DNA of 64,000 nt, taken from contig DASVRA010000033.1 of assembly GCA_036388855.1 (NCBI GenBank), positions 20,367 through 84,366 on the forward strand, in the 5' to 3' direction. The stretch is from DASVRA01 sp036388855 (GTDB lineage Bacteria > Pseudomonadota > Alphaproteobacteria > Caulobacterales > Caulobacteraceae). Within the stretch, counting starts at the first letter, position 1. Each line of letters begins with the position of its first letter. The notes beneath the pieces were generated by a model. The model saw nothing but the letters and a program-made list of their open reading frames with translations, did not search any database and was not told the DNA's origin. Below, piece after piece: positions 33,234-41,948 of the stretch. The position numbers were made by a program, and so were the translations under genes.

Positions 33234-34226
33234 ATGGCGAGGGTAGTGATTTTCTATGACCTGCAGGACGACAAGGATTTCATCGAGAGTGTCGCAGCGC
33301 AGCTCCGTCAGCATAGCCATGAAGTCAAACTAGATTACCAATTGATAGACCTGAAAGCAGATTATGACGAAAGCCTAAGGGCTGGTTTAAGAAACCTTGA
33401 TATAGCCGTTGTGGTTATACCTAACAAAGGATCTATAGATAGCACTTTGCTTGGGGACATTGCGACTGTAGTTGCTTACAGCGAGGAGGCTGGGAACCCA
33501 TTTATCGTCGCCGTATGCGAGGATGACGAAAGACTGCCGCATCAGCTGTCTCGGCGTCCGCGAGTATCCGCGTCTCGCTCCAATGTGGCCAAGATTGCCG
33601 AAGAACTGAATACATTTATTGCTGCTTCTATTGGTCGATTTGCAGCTCGCAAGGAACGTGCAGCGGAGTTCGCGGCCAAGGTAGAAGAGAACTCTGCTGC
33701 GTACGTTGAGGAAGCTATACAATCACAAAGACAGGGGCAGGTGCGCAATTGGATCTCTGGCACCCTTTGGTATGCAATAGGCTTTCTGTCTTTGCTAGCC
33801 GGTGTCGCAGTGGTTCTGATAGAATTGTACTTCTTTTCTGAAATTCCTCCAGAGCTAACTATATCACAAGCCGTTGTGTCAGGAACACGCACTTTAGTTG
33901 TCGTAGGACTGCTCAGCGCCTGCGCCAAATATGCCTTTACGTTGGGTAAATCATACATTAACGAGTCGCTGAAAAACGCTGATAGAGTACATGCTATATC
34001 ACTTGGAAAATTCTATCTCCGTGCGTTTGGCGGCGAGGCGACTTGGGCTGATTTAAAGGAAGTTTTCCAAAACTGGAACATTGATCGAGCATCCACCTTC
34101 GCCAGCCTCGATGCCTCCCAGTTCGACCCGAAACTTGTGGATTCTGTTGTGGAGGTGCTGAAAGCAAGTGTTGCCAGATTGAGTAAGGAACAACCGGCGA
34201 GAATAGATCACCCCCCTAAGAGCTAA
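33234..34226 (+). CDS. TIR-like domain protein with two membrane helices (candidate defence effector)
   Basis: A 330-aa protein. Residues 3-~130 resemble a TIR fold: ARVVIFYDLQDDKDFIESVAAQL (strand A and helix), the DY...LKADYDESLRAGLRNLD segment (BB-loop and helix B), IAVVVIPNKGS (strand C), then NPFIVAVCEDD and LPHQL. Where NADase TIRs carry a catalytic glutamate after the strand-C loop, this one has D75 (TLLGDIATVV). Residues ~140-168 are charged and helical. Two hydrophobic helices follow (~177-200 and ~212-237), then a ~90-residue soluble tail. G+C is far below the surroundings: 40 % by hand count over 33361-33420 against 70 % over 32881-32940. No partner gene is adjacent. Membrane-linked TIR or SLATT-like proteins act in abortive phage defence; that role here is inference. 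The 3' end overlaps the cobS 3' end by four bases. Confidence 0.7.
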   Translation: MARVVIFYDLQDDKDFIESVAAQLRQHSHEVKLDYQLIDLKADYDESLRAGLRNLDIAVVVIPNKGSIDSTLLGDIATVVAYSEEAGNPFIVAVCEDDERLPHQLSRRPRVSASRSNVAKIAEELNTFIAASIGRFAARKERAAEFAAKVEENSAAYVEEAIQSQRQGQVRNWISGTLWYAIGFLSLLAGVAVVLIELYFFSEIPPELTISQAVVSGTRTLVVVGLLSACAKYAFTLGKSYINESLKNADRVHAISLGKFYLRAFGGEATWADLKEVFQNWNIDRASTFASLDASQFDPKLVDSVVEVLKASVARLSKEQPARIDHPPKS

Positions 34227-35233
34227 GCCACCCTTACCCGCGCCGCGCTCTCAGGCAAATCCGTCCCGAACGCCCGCTGGAAGAACTCCGCGATCGTCGG
34301 CCGCTCCAGCTCGTCGCACTTGTTCAGGAAGGTCATCCGGAACGCCCCCGCGATGTCGCCGCCGAAAATCTCCGCGTTCTGGGCCCAGGTGATCACCGTG
34401 CGGGGGCTCATCACCGTGGAGATGTCGCCGTTCATGAAGGCGTTGCGGGTCATGTCGGCGACGCGGACCATGGCGGCGATCAGGCGCCGGCCTTCGGCCG
34501 TGGCGTAGGTGGGGACCTTGGAGAGCACAATCTCCTGCTCCACGTCGTGGGCCAGGTAGTTGAGCGTGGCGACGATGTTCCAGCGGTCCATCTGCGCCTG
34601 GTTGATCTGCTGAGCGCCGTGATACAGGCCCGAGGTGTCGCCGAGCCCAATGGTGTTGGTCGTGGCGAACAGGCGGAAGTGCGGGTGCGGGCGGATCACC
34701 CGGTTCTGGTCGAGCAAGGTGAGGCGGCCGGACGACTCCAGCACCCGCTGGATCACGAACATCACGTCCGGGCGCCCCGCGTCGTACTCGTCGAACACCA
34801 GCGCCACGGGCCGCTGCAGCGCCCAGGGCAGCATGCCCTCGCGGAACTCGGTGACCTGCTTGCCCTCCTTCAGCACGATCGCGTCGCGCCCGACCAGGTC
34901 TAGGCGCGAGACGTGGGCGTCGAGGTTGATGCGCACCATCGGCCAGTTCAGCCGCGCGGCCACCTGCTCGATGTGGGTGGACTTGCCGGTGCCGTGGTAG
35001 CCCTGGACCATCACCCGCCGGTCGAAGGCGAAGCCGGCGGCGATGGCCAGGGTGGTGCGGGGGTCGAACTGGTAGGCGTCGTCGATGTCGGGGACGTGCG
35101 GGTCGCGGGTGGCGAAGGCGGGGACCCGCATGTCGGAGTCGACGCCGAACGCCTCGCGCACGGAGAGGGAGCGGTCGGGGGTAAGGCTGAGGAGCGGGTC
35201 GCGGTCCTGGTCGTTGGCGGCGTCGAGCGGCAT
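34223..35233 (-). CDS. cobS: Cobaltochelatase CobS subunit / CobS-like AAA+ ATPase
   Basis: A 336-aa MoxR-type AAA+ ATPase. Walker A is QGYHGTGKSTHIEQVAARL, Walker B LVFDEYDAGRPDVMFVIQRVLE, with FATTNTIGLGDTSGLYHG as sensor 1. The N-terminal VPDIDDAYQFDP and the whole layout match alphaproteobacterial CobS, which with CobN and CobT inserts cobalt into hydrogenobyrinic acid diamide. CobT, normally encoded directly downstream of cobS, is not here: the low-G+C TIR-like gene occupies that position in convergent orientation. CobS-like ATPases without a cobalamin role also exist, so function rests on a cobT elsewhere. Confidence 0.88.
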   Translation of the reverse strand: MPLDAANDQDRDPLLSLTPDRSLSVREAFGVDSDMRVPAFATRDPHVPDIDDAYQFDPRTTLAIAAGFAFDRRVMVQGYHGTGKSTHIEQVAARLNWPMVRINLDAHVSRLDLVGRDAIVLKEGKQVTEFREGMLPWALQRPVALVFDEYDAGRPDVMFVIQRVLESSGRLTLLDQNRVIRPHPHFRLFATTNTIGLGDTSGLYHGAQQINQAQMDRWNIVATLNYLAHDVEQEIVLSKVPTYATAEGRRLIAAMVRVADMTRNAFMNGDISTVMSPRTVITWAQNAEIFGGDIAGAFRMTFLNKCDELERPTIAEFFQRAFGTDLPESAARVRVA

Positions 35234-35301
35234 GGGCGTGAGTTAGGCTTTTTCCCACGGGAAGGGGAGAGGGCGGAGCGAGGTTCCTCGCGCCTCGAGC
35301 G

Positions 35302-36264
35302 TCAGCCCCCGGCGCGGCCGATGGCGTAGAAGCGCTCGGCGCGGCGGCGGCGCAGCGCCTCCGGCGTGAGCGGCAGCAGGGCGTTCAACTCTTCCTCCAC
35401 CGCGTCGCCGACGGCGCGCACGGCCGCGTCGGGCTCGGCGTGGGCGCCGCCGACGGGTTCGGGGACGACGCGGTCGACGATCTTCAGGCGCAGCAAGTCT
35501 TCCGACGTGATCTTCATCTGGGCGGCGGCGTCCTTGGCGCGGGCGTTGTCGCGCCAGAGGATCGAGGCGGCGCCCTCGGGCGAGATCACAGAATAGATCG
35601 AGTGCTCCAGGATCAGCACCCGGTTGGCGGCGGCCAGCGCGATGGCGCCGCCCGATCCGCCCTCGCCGGTGACGGCGGCGATGGAGGGGACGCCGAGCGT
35701 CAGGCACCGCTCGGTGGAGCGGGCGATGGCTTCGGCCTGGCCGCGCTCCTCGGCGCCGATGCCGGGGTAGGCGCCGGCGGTATCGACGAAGCTCAGCACC
35801 GGCAGGTTGAACCGCTCGGCCAGGTCCATCAGGCGCACCGCCTTGCGGTAGCCCTCGGGCCGCGCCATGCCGAAGTTGTGCTTGAGCCGGGTCAGGGTGT
35901 CGTGGCCCTTCTCGTGGCCCATGACCACCACGGGGATGTCGCGGAAGCGGCCCAGGCCGCCGACGATCGCCTGGTCGTTGCCGTATTTGCGGTCGCCGCG
36001 CAGCTCGACGAAGTCCTCGATCAAGCCGTCGATGTAGTCGCCGAGGTGCGGCCGGTTGGGGTGGCGCGCGATCTGGGTCCGCTGCCAGGGGTCGAGGCGG
36101 CGGTAGATTTCACCGCGGCGCGCCTGAACCCGCGCGCGCAACGCCTCGAGTTCGCCGTCGAGACCGCCGGCGTCTTCGGAGAGTTCGCCGAGTTCGTCGA
36201 GCTTCGCCTCCAGCTCGGCGATCGGCTTCTCGAAATCGAGGTAATGGCGCGTGGGCGCGGGCAT
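35302..36264 (-). CDS. accA: Acetyl-CoA carboxylase carboxyltransferase subunit alpha
   Basis: A 320-aa subunit that, with AccD, transfers the carboxyl group from biotin to acetyl-CoA in fatty acid synthesis. The conserved start HYLDFEKPIAELEAKLDEL, DGLIEDFVELRGDR, GHEKGHDT, FGMARPEGYRKAVRLM, FVDTAGAYPGIGAEERGQ and GEGGSGGAIALA are all present. ATG 36264 gives exactly the family's usual ~320 residues; the in-frame ATG at 36330 would add an unrelated proline-rich leader. Downstream is cobS, 68 bases away on the same strand. Confidence 0.97.
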   Translation of the reverse strand: MPAPTRHYLDFEKPIAELEAKLDELGELSEDAGGLDGELEALRARVQARRGEIYRRLDPWQRTQIARHPNRPHLGDYIDGLIEDFVELRGDRKYGNDQAIVGGLGRFRDIPVVVMGHEKGHDTLTRLKHNFGMARPEGYRKAVRLMDLAERFNLPVLSFVDTAGAYPGIGAEERGQAEAIARSTERCLTLGVPSIAAVTGEGGSGGAIALAAANRVLILEHSIYSVISPEGAASILWRDNARAKDAAAQMKITSEDLLRLKIVDRVVPEPVGGAHAEPDAAVRAVGDAVEEELNALLPLTPEALRRRRAERFYAIGRAGG

Positions 36265-36344
36265 CGGGTCCGTGGAATCCGCCGTGGGCGCGAGGCGCGG
36301 AGGATTAGGCGTCTTCGCAGGCGCGAACAAGCCGCGGCCGCCGG

Positions 36345-37403
36345 TCAGTGGGCGGTGCGGGGCGGTTTCGGCGGCATATCGGGCGCGGTCTCCACCGGCG
36401 GGCTTTCGAGATCGACGCCGCCGCCGCTCATCAGGTCTTCGGCGGCGTCGTTCGAGCTGGACGAAGGCGTGGGCGCGGGCGCCTTGGGCTTGCGCGCGGG
36501 GCGCTCGGGCTCGACGTTCAGCGCGCGCCGCGCCGCCTCGCCCTCCAGGCCGAACAGGCTCCTCAGCCGCAGGTCCTGTTGCGGGAACGGCATCTCGATG
36601 CCGGCGCAGCGGAGCGCGTCCTCGATCGCCCAGATATAGGCGGCCTGCATGGCGGCGGGGCGCTTGACCGCCTCGATGTTGGGCCAGACCACCAGCTCGA
36701 AATTAAGTGCGGACTCGCCCAGGCTGGTGAGCCACACCTGGGTCTTGCGCGCGCCCTCGTCGGGCAGGGTGAAGGGCACCTCGTGCGCGGCCTTGAGCAC
36801 CACCTCGCGCACCTTGTCCTTGTCCGAGCCGTAGGCCACCCCGAAGGCCACGTGGATGCGCCGGCCCTGTCCGTGCAGGGTCCAATTGATCACCTGGTTC
36901 TCCACCAGCTTGGAGTTGGGCAGCAGGATGTCGATGTTGTCGTTGGTCCGGATTCGCGTGGCGCGGGGGCCGATCTCCTGCACCAGCCCGCGCGCGCCGC
37001 TCTCCAGCTCGATGTAGTCGCCGATGTTCACCACCCGGTCGAAGATCAGCACCAGCCCCGAGACGAACTCCTTGACCACCCCCTGCAGGCCCAGCCCCAC
37101 GCCCACGCCGAGCGCGCCGGCGAACACGGCGAAAGATGACAGGTTCAGCCCCGCCGTGTTCAGCGCGAAGAACACGCCGGCGATGACCAGGCCGTAGGTG
37201 ACCAGCTTCTGCACGATGTAGAGCGAAGGCGCGCTCTTGTCGGAACGGGTGCGCAGCCGTTGCAGCCCCGCGCTCGCGAGCCGCGCGGCGAACCAGAACA
37301 TCCCCACGATGATCAGGGCGGTCAGCAGCCCTCCCAGGGTGAGGGTGGAGCTGCCGATGTTGAGGAGCTTGATCGAGGTCAGCCCCGCGAGACTGTCGGG
37401 CAT
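36345..37403 (-). CDS. MscS-family mechanosensitive ion channel
   Basis: A 352-aa small-conductance channel: helices around residues 20-45 and 65-85, then the pore-lining helix FAVFAGALGVGVGLGLQGVVKEFVSGLVLIF, with its glycine/alanine pattern, followed by the beta domain FDRVVNIGDYIEL and GLVQEIGPRATRIRTNDNIDILLPNSKL. The C-terminal domain is complete to EMPFPQQDLRLRSL, and a further ~60-residue proline-rich tail (ARKPKAPAPTPSSSSND) extends it. It opens under membrane tension to release solutes in hypo-osmotic shock. It follows xerD on the minus strand, 24 bases away. Confidence 0.94.
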   Translation of the reverse strand: MPDSLAGLTSIKLLNIGSSTLTLGGLLTALIIVGMFWFAARLASAGLQRLRTRSDKSAPSLYIVQKLVTYGLVIAGVFFALNTAGLNLSSFAVFAGALGVGVGLGLQGVVKEFVSGLVLIFDRVVNIGDYIELESGARGLVQEIGPRATRIRTNDNIDILLPNSKLVENQVINWTLHGQGRRIHVAFGVAYGSDKDKVREVVLKAAHEVPFTLPDEGARKTQVWLTSLGESALNFELVVWPNIEAVKRPAAMQAAYIWAIEDALRCAGIEMPFPQQDLRLRSLFGLEGEAARRALNVEPERPARKPKAPAPTPSSSSNDAAEDLMSGGGVDLESPPVETAPDMPPKPPRTAH

Positions 37404-37427
37404 GAACCCTCCGCCGGCGTGGGAAGC

Positions 37428-38339
37428 TCAGGCGTTACGCGCCAGCGGGTGTTTGGTTTCGACCACCTCGCGCAGGCGCCGCTCGGTGACGTGGGTGTAG
37501 ATCTGGGTGGTGGCGATGTCGGCGTGGCCGAGCAGGGTCTGCACCGCGCGCAGGTCCGCGCCGCCCTCCAGCAGATGCGTCGCAAAGGCGTGGCGCAGCA
37601 CATGCGGGCTGACCCGGGCGGGGTCGATGCCGGCGTCCGCGGCGGCCTCGCCGAGCAACTGGGCCAAGCGGCGCGCGGTCAGGCGGCCCGCCTTGGCGCG
37701 GGATGGAAACAGCCACGGGCTGAGCTTGGCGCCCTTTGGCAAAAAGGCGGGGCGGACCTCGAGGTAGGCTTTCACCGCCGTCCGCGCGGGGGCGTTGAGC
37801 GGCGCCAGCCGCTCCTTGCCGCCCTTGCCCTTGACGATCAGGTAGGCGGGGTCGCGCGCCAGCGCCTGGAGCGACAGGGCCAGGAGTTCCGACACGCGCA
37901 GGCCCGAGGCGTAGAGCAACTCCACCATGCAGGCCAGCCGCACTCCCTGCGCTCCGTCGCGTGCGCCGGCGGCGGCGATCAGGCGCTCGACCTCCTCCCG
38001 GCTGAGCACCTTCGGCAGCGGCCGACCCTTCTTCGGCGCCTCGACCCGGCGCGAAGGATCGTCCTTGCGCCAGCCCTCCCCCAGCACGAACCGGTAGAAC
38101 TGGCGCACCGCCGCCCGCCGGCGCGCGGCGGTCGCCGGCGACAGCCCCCGCGCGCCGAGCGCGGCGAACCAAGCTTCGATGTCTTCCGCCGAAGCCGTGT
38201 CGAGGTCGAGGCCACGCCCGGCCAAAAAGCCCCGCGCGTCCGCCAAATCCTTGCCATACGCGGTCAGCGTGGCGCGGGCGGCGGCGCGCTCCACGGCCAT
38301 CATCTCCAGGAAGGCCTCGGCCCAGTCCGCGCCGCTCAT
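37428..38339 (-). CDS. xerD: Tyrosine recombinase XerD
   Basis: A 303-aa site-specific recombinase, the partner of XerC in resolving chromosome dimers at dif. An N-terminal SAM-like domain (AFLEMMAVERAAARATLTAYGKDL) is followed by the catalytic domain with the first arginine in YASGLRVSELL, the lysine region VKGKGGKERLAPL, HVLRHAFATHLLEGG, LLGHADIATTQIYTHV (nucleophilic tyrosine). Its chromosomal setting beside housekeeping genes and the full length argue for XerD rather than a phage integrase. ATG 38339 fits the family better than the in-frame ATG at 38363. It is divergent from the CorC-like gene (94-base gap). Confidence 0.92.
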   Translation of the reverse strand: MSGADWAEAFLEMMAVERAAARATLTAYGKDLADARGFLAGRGLDLDTASAEDIEAWFAALGARGLSPATAARRRAAVRQFYRFVLGEGWRKDDPSRRVEAPKKGRPLPKVLSREEVERLIAAAGARDGAQGVRLACMVELLYASGLRVSELLALSLQALARDPAYLIVKGKGGKERLAPLNAPARTAVKAYLEVRPAFLPKGAKLSPWLFPSRAKAGRLTARRLAQLLGEAAADAGIDPARVSPHVLRHAFATHLLEGGADLRAVQTLLGHADIATTQIYTHVTERRLREVVETKHPLARNA

Positions 38340-38433
38340 CCGGGCGCCTCCGCGCGCGTTCACCTACATTCAAGTATCGCCACGGCCGCTGACAAACCGT
38401 AACCATGCGCGGCCGCTTCAGGATTCCCCGCAC

Positions 38434-39723
38434 TTGCTCGCCGCCCTCCTAGCCGCCCTTGCGCCCTCGCTGATCGCGCTGCTCACCGTCGCCGCCCTGA
38501 TCTCGGCGGCCGAGACCGCCATGACCGCCGCCAGCCGCGGCCGCCTGCACCAGCTGGAGCGCGAGGGCGACCATGCCGCGCGGCGCGTCAACCGGCTGAT
38601 CGCCAACCAGGAGAACATGATCGGGGCGATCCTGCTCTCCAACAACGTGGTCAACATCCTGGCCTCGGCGCTGACCACTGCGGTGCTGAGCGCGGTGTTC
38701 CCCGGAGCGCTGGGCGTGCTCATCGCCACAGTGGTGATGACCGTGCTGATCGTGGTGTTCGGCGAAATCCTGCCCAAGACCTTGGCCATCACCCGCCCCG
38801 ACGACGTGGCCCGCACCTTGTCGATCCCCACCCAATGGCTGGTGCGGGTGTTCGGCCCGCTCGCCTACGCCGCCCAGTGGATCGTGCGCCAAACCCTGCG
38901 CCCGTTCGGGGTGAGGATGGGGATGGAAACCGACGTGCTGGCCGCGCACGAGGAGATCCGGGGCGCGGTCGAATACCACCACTCCGAGGGCCTGGTCGAA
39001 AGCGGCGACCGGCGCATGCTGGGCGGCGTGCTCGACCTCTCGGAGATGGACGTCTCCGAGATCATGGTCCACCGCAAGAACATGTCCCTGCTGGACGCCG
39101 ACCGTCCCGCGCGCGAGCTGATCCAGGCGGCCCTGGACGACCCCCACACCCGGCTCCCCCTCTACAAGGAGGACCCGGAGAACATCGTCGGCGTGCTGCA
39201 CGCCAAGGACCTGCTGCGCGCGCTCGCCGCCGCTGAAGGGCGAATGGAGGGGATCGATGTCCTCGCCATTTCCCGCGAGCCCTGGTTCATCCCCGACACC
39301 ACCAATCTGAAGGACCAGCTCGACGCCTTCCTCAAGCGCCGCAGCCATTTCGCCCTGGTGGTCGACGAATACGGCGCCCTGCAGGGCCTGGTCACCCTGG
39401 AAGACATCCTCGAGGAGATCGTCGGCGAAATCGAGGACGAGCACGACATGGCCGTCGAAGGCGTCCAGGTCCAGCCCGACGGCGGCGTCATCTGCGACGG
39501 CGCGGTCACCGTGCGCGACCTCAACCGGCTGATGGACTGGGACCTGCCCGACGAGGAGGCGGTCACCGTCGCCGGCCTGGTGATCCACGAGGCCCAGACC
39601 ATCCCCGACGTCGGCCAGACCTTCATCTTCCACCGCCACCGCTTCCAGATCCTGCGCCGCCAGCGCAACCAGATCACCTCCCTGAGGGTCAGCCCGCGGC
39701 TGGAGGCGCCGGCGGAGGCGTGA
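38434..39723 (+). CDS. CNNM/CorC-type membrane protein (DUF21, CBS pair, CorC_HlyC)
   Basis: A 429-aa protein. DUF21 membrane domain (~1-190, three to four helices; ALISAAETAMTAASRGRL, FGEILPKTLAITRPD), two CBS domains (MVHRKNMSLLDADRP, FALVVDEYGALQGLVTLEDILEEIVGEI) and a C-terminal CorC_HlyC transporter-associated domain (GAVTVRDLNRLMDWDLPDEEAVTVAG). Relatives export or regulate Mg2+/Co2+; 'hemolysin' annotation is historical. No ATG or GTG lies at the right place, so TTG 38434 is chosen. Its stop overlaps the GTG of the next gene. Confidence 0.92.
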   Translation: MLAALLAALAPSLIALLTVAALISAAETAMTAASRGRLHQLEREGDHAARRVNRLIANQENMIGAILLSNNVVNILASALTTAVLSAVFPGALGVLIATVVMTVLIVVFGEILPKTLAITRPDDVARTLSIPTQWLVRVFGPLAYAAQWIVRQTLRPFGVRMGMETDVLAAHEEIRGAVEYHHSEGLVESGDRRMLGGVLDLSEMDVSEIMVHRKNMSLLDADRPARELIQAALDDPHTRLPLYKEDPENIVGVLHAKDLLRALAAAEGRMEGIDVLAISREPWFIPDTTNLKDQLDAFLKRRSHFALVVDEYGALQGLVTLEDILEEIVGEIEDEHDMAVEGVQVQPDGGVICDGAVTVRDLNRLMDWDLPDEEAVTVAGLVIHEAQTIPDVGQTFIFHRHRFQILRRQRNQITSLRVSPRLEAPAEA

Positions 39724-40864
39724 ACGCAGCCTTCGACCTCGCCATCGTCGGCGGCGGCTTCGCCGGCCTGGCGGCCGCGCGGTCGGCGGCGCTGCGGGGG
39801 CTCCGCACCGTGGTGCTGGAGGCCAAGCCCGCGCTCGGCACCCGCCTGCACACCACCGGCATCTTCGTGCGCGAGGCCGCCGACGCCTACGACATCCCGC
39901 TCGCCCTGTCCCGGCGCGTGCCCAAGGTGCGCCTCTACGGGCCCAGCCGCCGTTCGCTCGATCTGGACGCCCCGGGCTACTACTTCCTGACCACCGACAC
40001 CGCCGCCGTGCTGCGCTGGCTAGGCGACGAAGCCGAGCGCGCGGGCGCCCACGTGCGCGCCGCCTGCCGCTTCGAAGGCTGCGAGCGCGCCGACGGCGGC
40101 TGGCGCCTCAGCGCCGGCGGCGAGACGCTGCGGGCCCGCTACCTGCTCGGCGCCGACGGTGCCCGCTCGGCCGTGGCCAAGGCCCTCGGCCTCTCCGCCA
40201 ACCGCCGCTTCCTCACCGGCGTCGAGCGCGAGTACGCCGATCCCGGCCGCCTCGACCCCGACTACCTCCATTGCGTCCTCGATAGCCGCACCGCCCCTGG
40301 CTACATCGCCTGGGCGGCGGTGAACCCCCGCGCGGCCCAGGTGGGCCTGGCGGTCTCCGACGGCCGCAAGCCCCGCATCGACGCCTTCGCCCGCGAGGCC
40401 GAAGTCCTGTTCGCCTCGACCCCGCCCACGCCGAGGAACGCCGCGCCGGCCTGATCCCCTGCGGCGGCGTCCTTCCGAGGTGGTCTGCGCCCGGCGCCAT
40501 GCTGGTCGGAGACGCGGCCGGCATGGTCTCCCCGCTCACCGGCGGCGGCATCCACCCCGCGCTCGCGCTGGGCCGCCGCGCCGGCCAGTCGATCGCCGAC
40601 CACCTCGCCGCCGCCGGCCCCGCGCCCGAGCTGGCGGTGCGCGCCGAACTGCCCAACTGGACCGCCAAGCTGGCGCTTCGGTCCTTGCTCGACCTCGCCC
40701 CACCCAACTGGATGTTCGAAGCCGCCCTCTCCGCCGGCCCCCTGGCCGTCTTCGCCCGCCGCGTGTTCTTCGGCCGAGGGCGCGGTGAAGAGGGTGGCGA
40801 CGCCCGGAAGAGCCGGGTCATGACGAAAACCCGGAGCGGAGCAGACCCCGTGGTCGAGCTCTAA
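39720..40864 (+). pseudogene. FAD-dependent geranylgeranyl-reductase-like oxidoreductase with frameshift
   Basis: Two reading frames join into one ~380-aa flavoprotein. The first (GTG 39720 to stop at 40454) gives DLAIVGGGFAGLAAARSAA (FAD-binding), GADGARSAVAKALGLS and FLTGVEREYAD. The second frame, readable from about 40430, gives AEERRAGLIPCGGVLPRW and then MLVGDAAGMVSPLTGGGIHPAL (the GD FAD-ribose motif) to 40864. Switching frame by one base around 40415-40432 (a run of CCCCGCCC) restores the expected protein. It may be a real frameshift, a programmed slip, or a sequencing error. Both halves keep coding character, which argues that any mutation is recent. The start overlaps the CorC-like stop (GTGA) and the end overlaps bolA by four bases. 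Confidence 0.8.
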
Positions 40865-41136
40865 GCCCCCTCCCCCGGCGCCAACGCCGTCACCGAGAGA
40901 GCGTGCACCGGCCCCGCCAGCTCCTCGGCCAGCACCTTGTTGACCATCCGCTGCCGCTCCACCCGCTGCTTGTGCGCGAAGGCGGCCGCCACGAGGGCGA
41001 CGGTGAAGTGGCTCTCGCCGCCCTCCCTCGCGCCGGCGTGGCCCGCGTGACTGGCGGAGTCGTCGGTGATGTCGAGCCGCTCCGGCTGGAACGCCTCGGT
41101 CAGCTTCTGCCTGATGCGATCGGCGACCAAAGCCAT
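40861..41136 (-). CDS. bolA: BolA family protein
   Basis: A 91-aa BolA/IbaG-type protein with VADRIRQKLTEAFQPERLDITDDS, the conserved histidine in GGESHFTVALVAAAF, and VERQRMVNKVLAEEL. BolA proteins pair with monothiol glutaredoxins to handle Fe-S clusters and can bind DNA as a stress/morphology regulator. It is divergent from the J-domain gene with 53 bases between. The bolA/J-domain neighbourhood is characteristic of Alphaproteobacteria. Confidence 0.93.
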   Translation of the reverse strand: MALVADRIRQKLTEAFQPERLDITDDSASHAGHAGAREGGESHFTVALVAAAFAHKQRVERQRMVNKVLAEELAGPVHALSVTALAPGEGA

Positions 41137-41189
41137 GTTTCCGCCCTGTCAATTCTTGATTGGAAAGCCTTCCCCCACATACTGCGAAA

Positions 41190-41828
41190 ATGAGCGGCGC
41201 GTTCCAATACCGGCCGAAGTTCGTCGACATCCGCGTGCGCCCGCCCAAGCAAGGCGAGGCCGAGCGCGACGCCGACGTGCATGTGCTGGGGCCGGGCGAG
41301 CGACGCTGCGACCACCCCGGCTGCCTGGCGGCGGCGACCGCCCGCGCGCCCAAGTCGCCCAAGCTGATGGACCAGCACTACTGGTTCTGCCAGCCGCACG
41401 CGGCCGAATACAACAAGGGCTGGGACTTCTTCGCCGGCATGAACGAAGGCCAGATCCGCGCCCACCAGGAAGCAACCATCACCGGCGATCGTCCGACCTG
41501 GCAGTTCAAGGCCTCGAAGTTCTCGCGCGAGGCGGCCTCGTTCGCCGCCGGCGCGGGAAGGTTCGCCGACCCCTTCGGCATGTTCCGCGGGGGGCGCCAG
41601 CGCGCGCCCGAGCCCGAGGGCGAACGGCGCCTGGGCCGCATCGAGCGCGGCGCGCTTGCCGACCTCGACCTGCCGGAAGCGGCGACCGCGCCGGAAATCC
41701 GCGCCCGCTACACCGAGTTGGTCAAGCTCTGCCACCCCGACGCCAACGGCGGCGACCGCTCGGCCGAGCAGAAGCTGCAGAAGGTGCTCAAGGCTTACAC
41801 GGCGCTGCGGAAGGCCAAGATGGCCTGA
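41190..41828 (+). CDS. J-domain co-chaperone-like protein
   Basis: A 212-aa protein with an unusual order: the J-domain is at the C-terminus (residues ~150-212, LADLDLPEAATAPEIRARYTELVKLCHPDANGGDRS), including the HPD motif that triggers DnaK ATP hydrolysis. The N-terminal part has CDHPGCLAAATARAPKSP and HYWFCQPHAAEYN, a C/H-rich set suggesting a metal site. This layout is typical of alphaproteobacterial proteins encoded next to bolA and cobS. ATG 41190 (MSGAFQYRPKF) fits family starts better than the ATG at 41160. cobS is 6 kb away here. Confidence 0.9.
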   Translation: MSGAFQYRPKFVDIRVRPPKQGEAERDADVHVLGPGERRCDHPGCLAAATARAPKSPKLMDQHYWFCQPHAAEYNKGWDFFAGMNEGQIRAHQEATITGDRPTWQFKASKFSREAASFAAGAGRFADPFGMFRGGRQRAPEPEGERRLGRIERGALADLDLPEAATAPEIRARYTELVKLCHPDANGGDRSAEQKLQKVLKAYTALRKAKMA

Positions 41829-41948
41829 GGCGGGGGCCTTGGCAGCAAATGAGAGTCCTGCCTGAGCCTATCGTGCAGGTCTTTTAATCAAGTCGCCGCT
41901 GCATCCAGACACCGTGTAGTCTGCCTCTCCCTTGGGAGGGCGCTCCAT

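Noticed and set aside
37428..38339. Integrase marking a mobile element
   Set aside because: Full-length XerD-type recombinase in a housekeeping setting; no attachment sites or phage genes around it.
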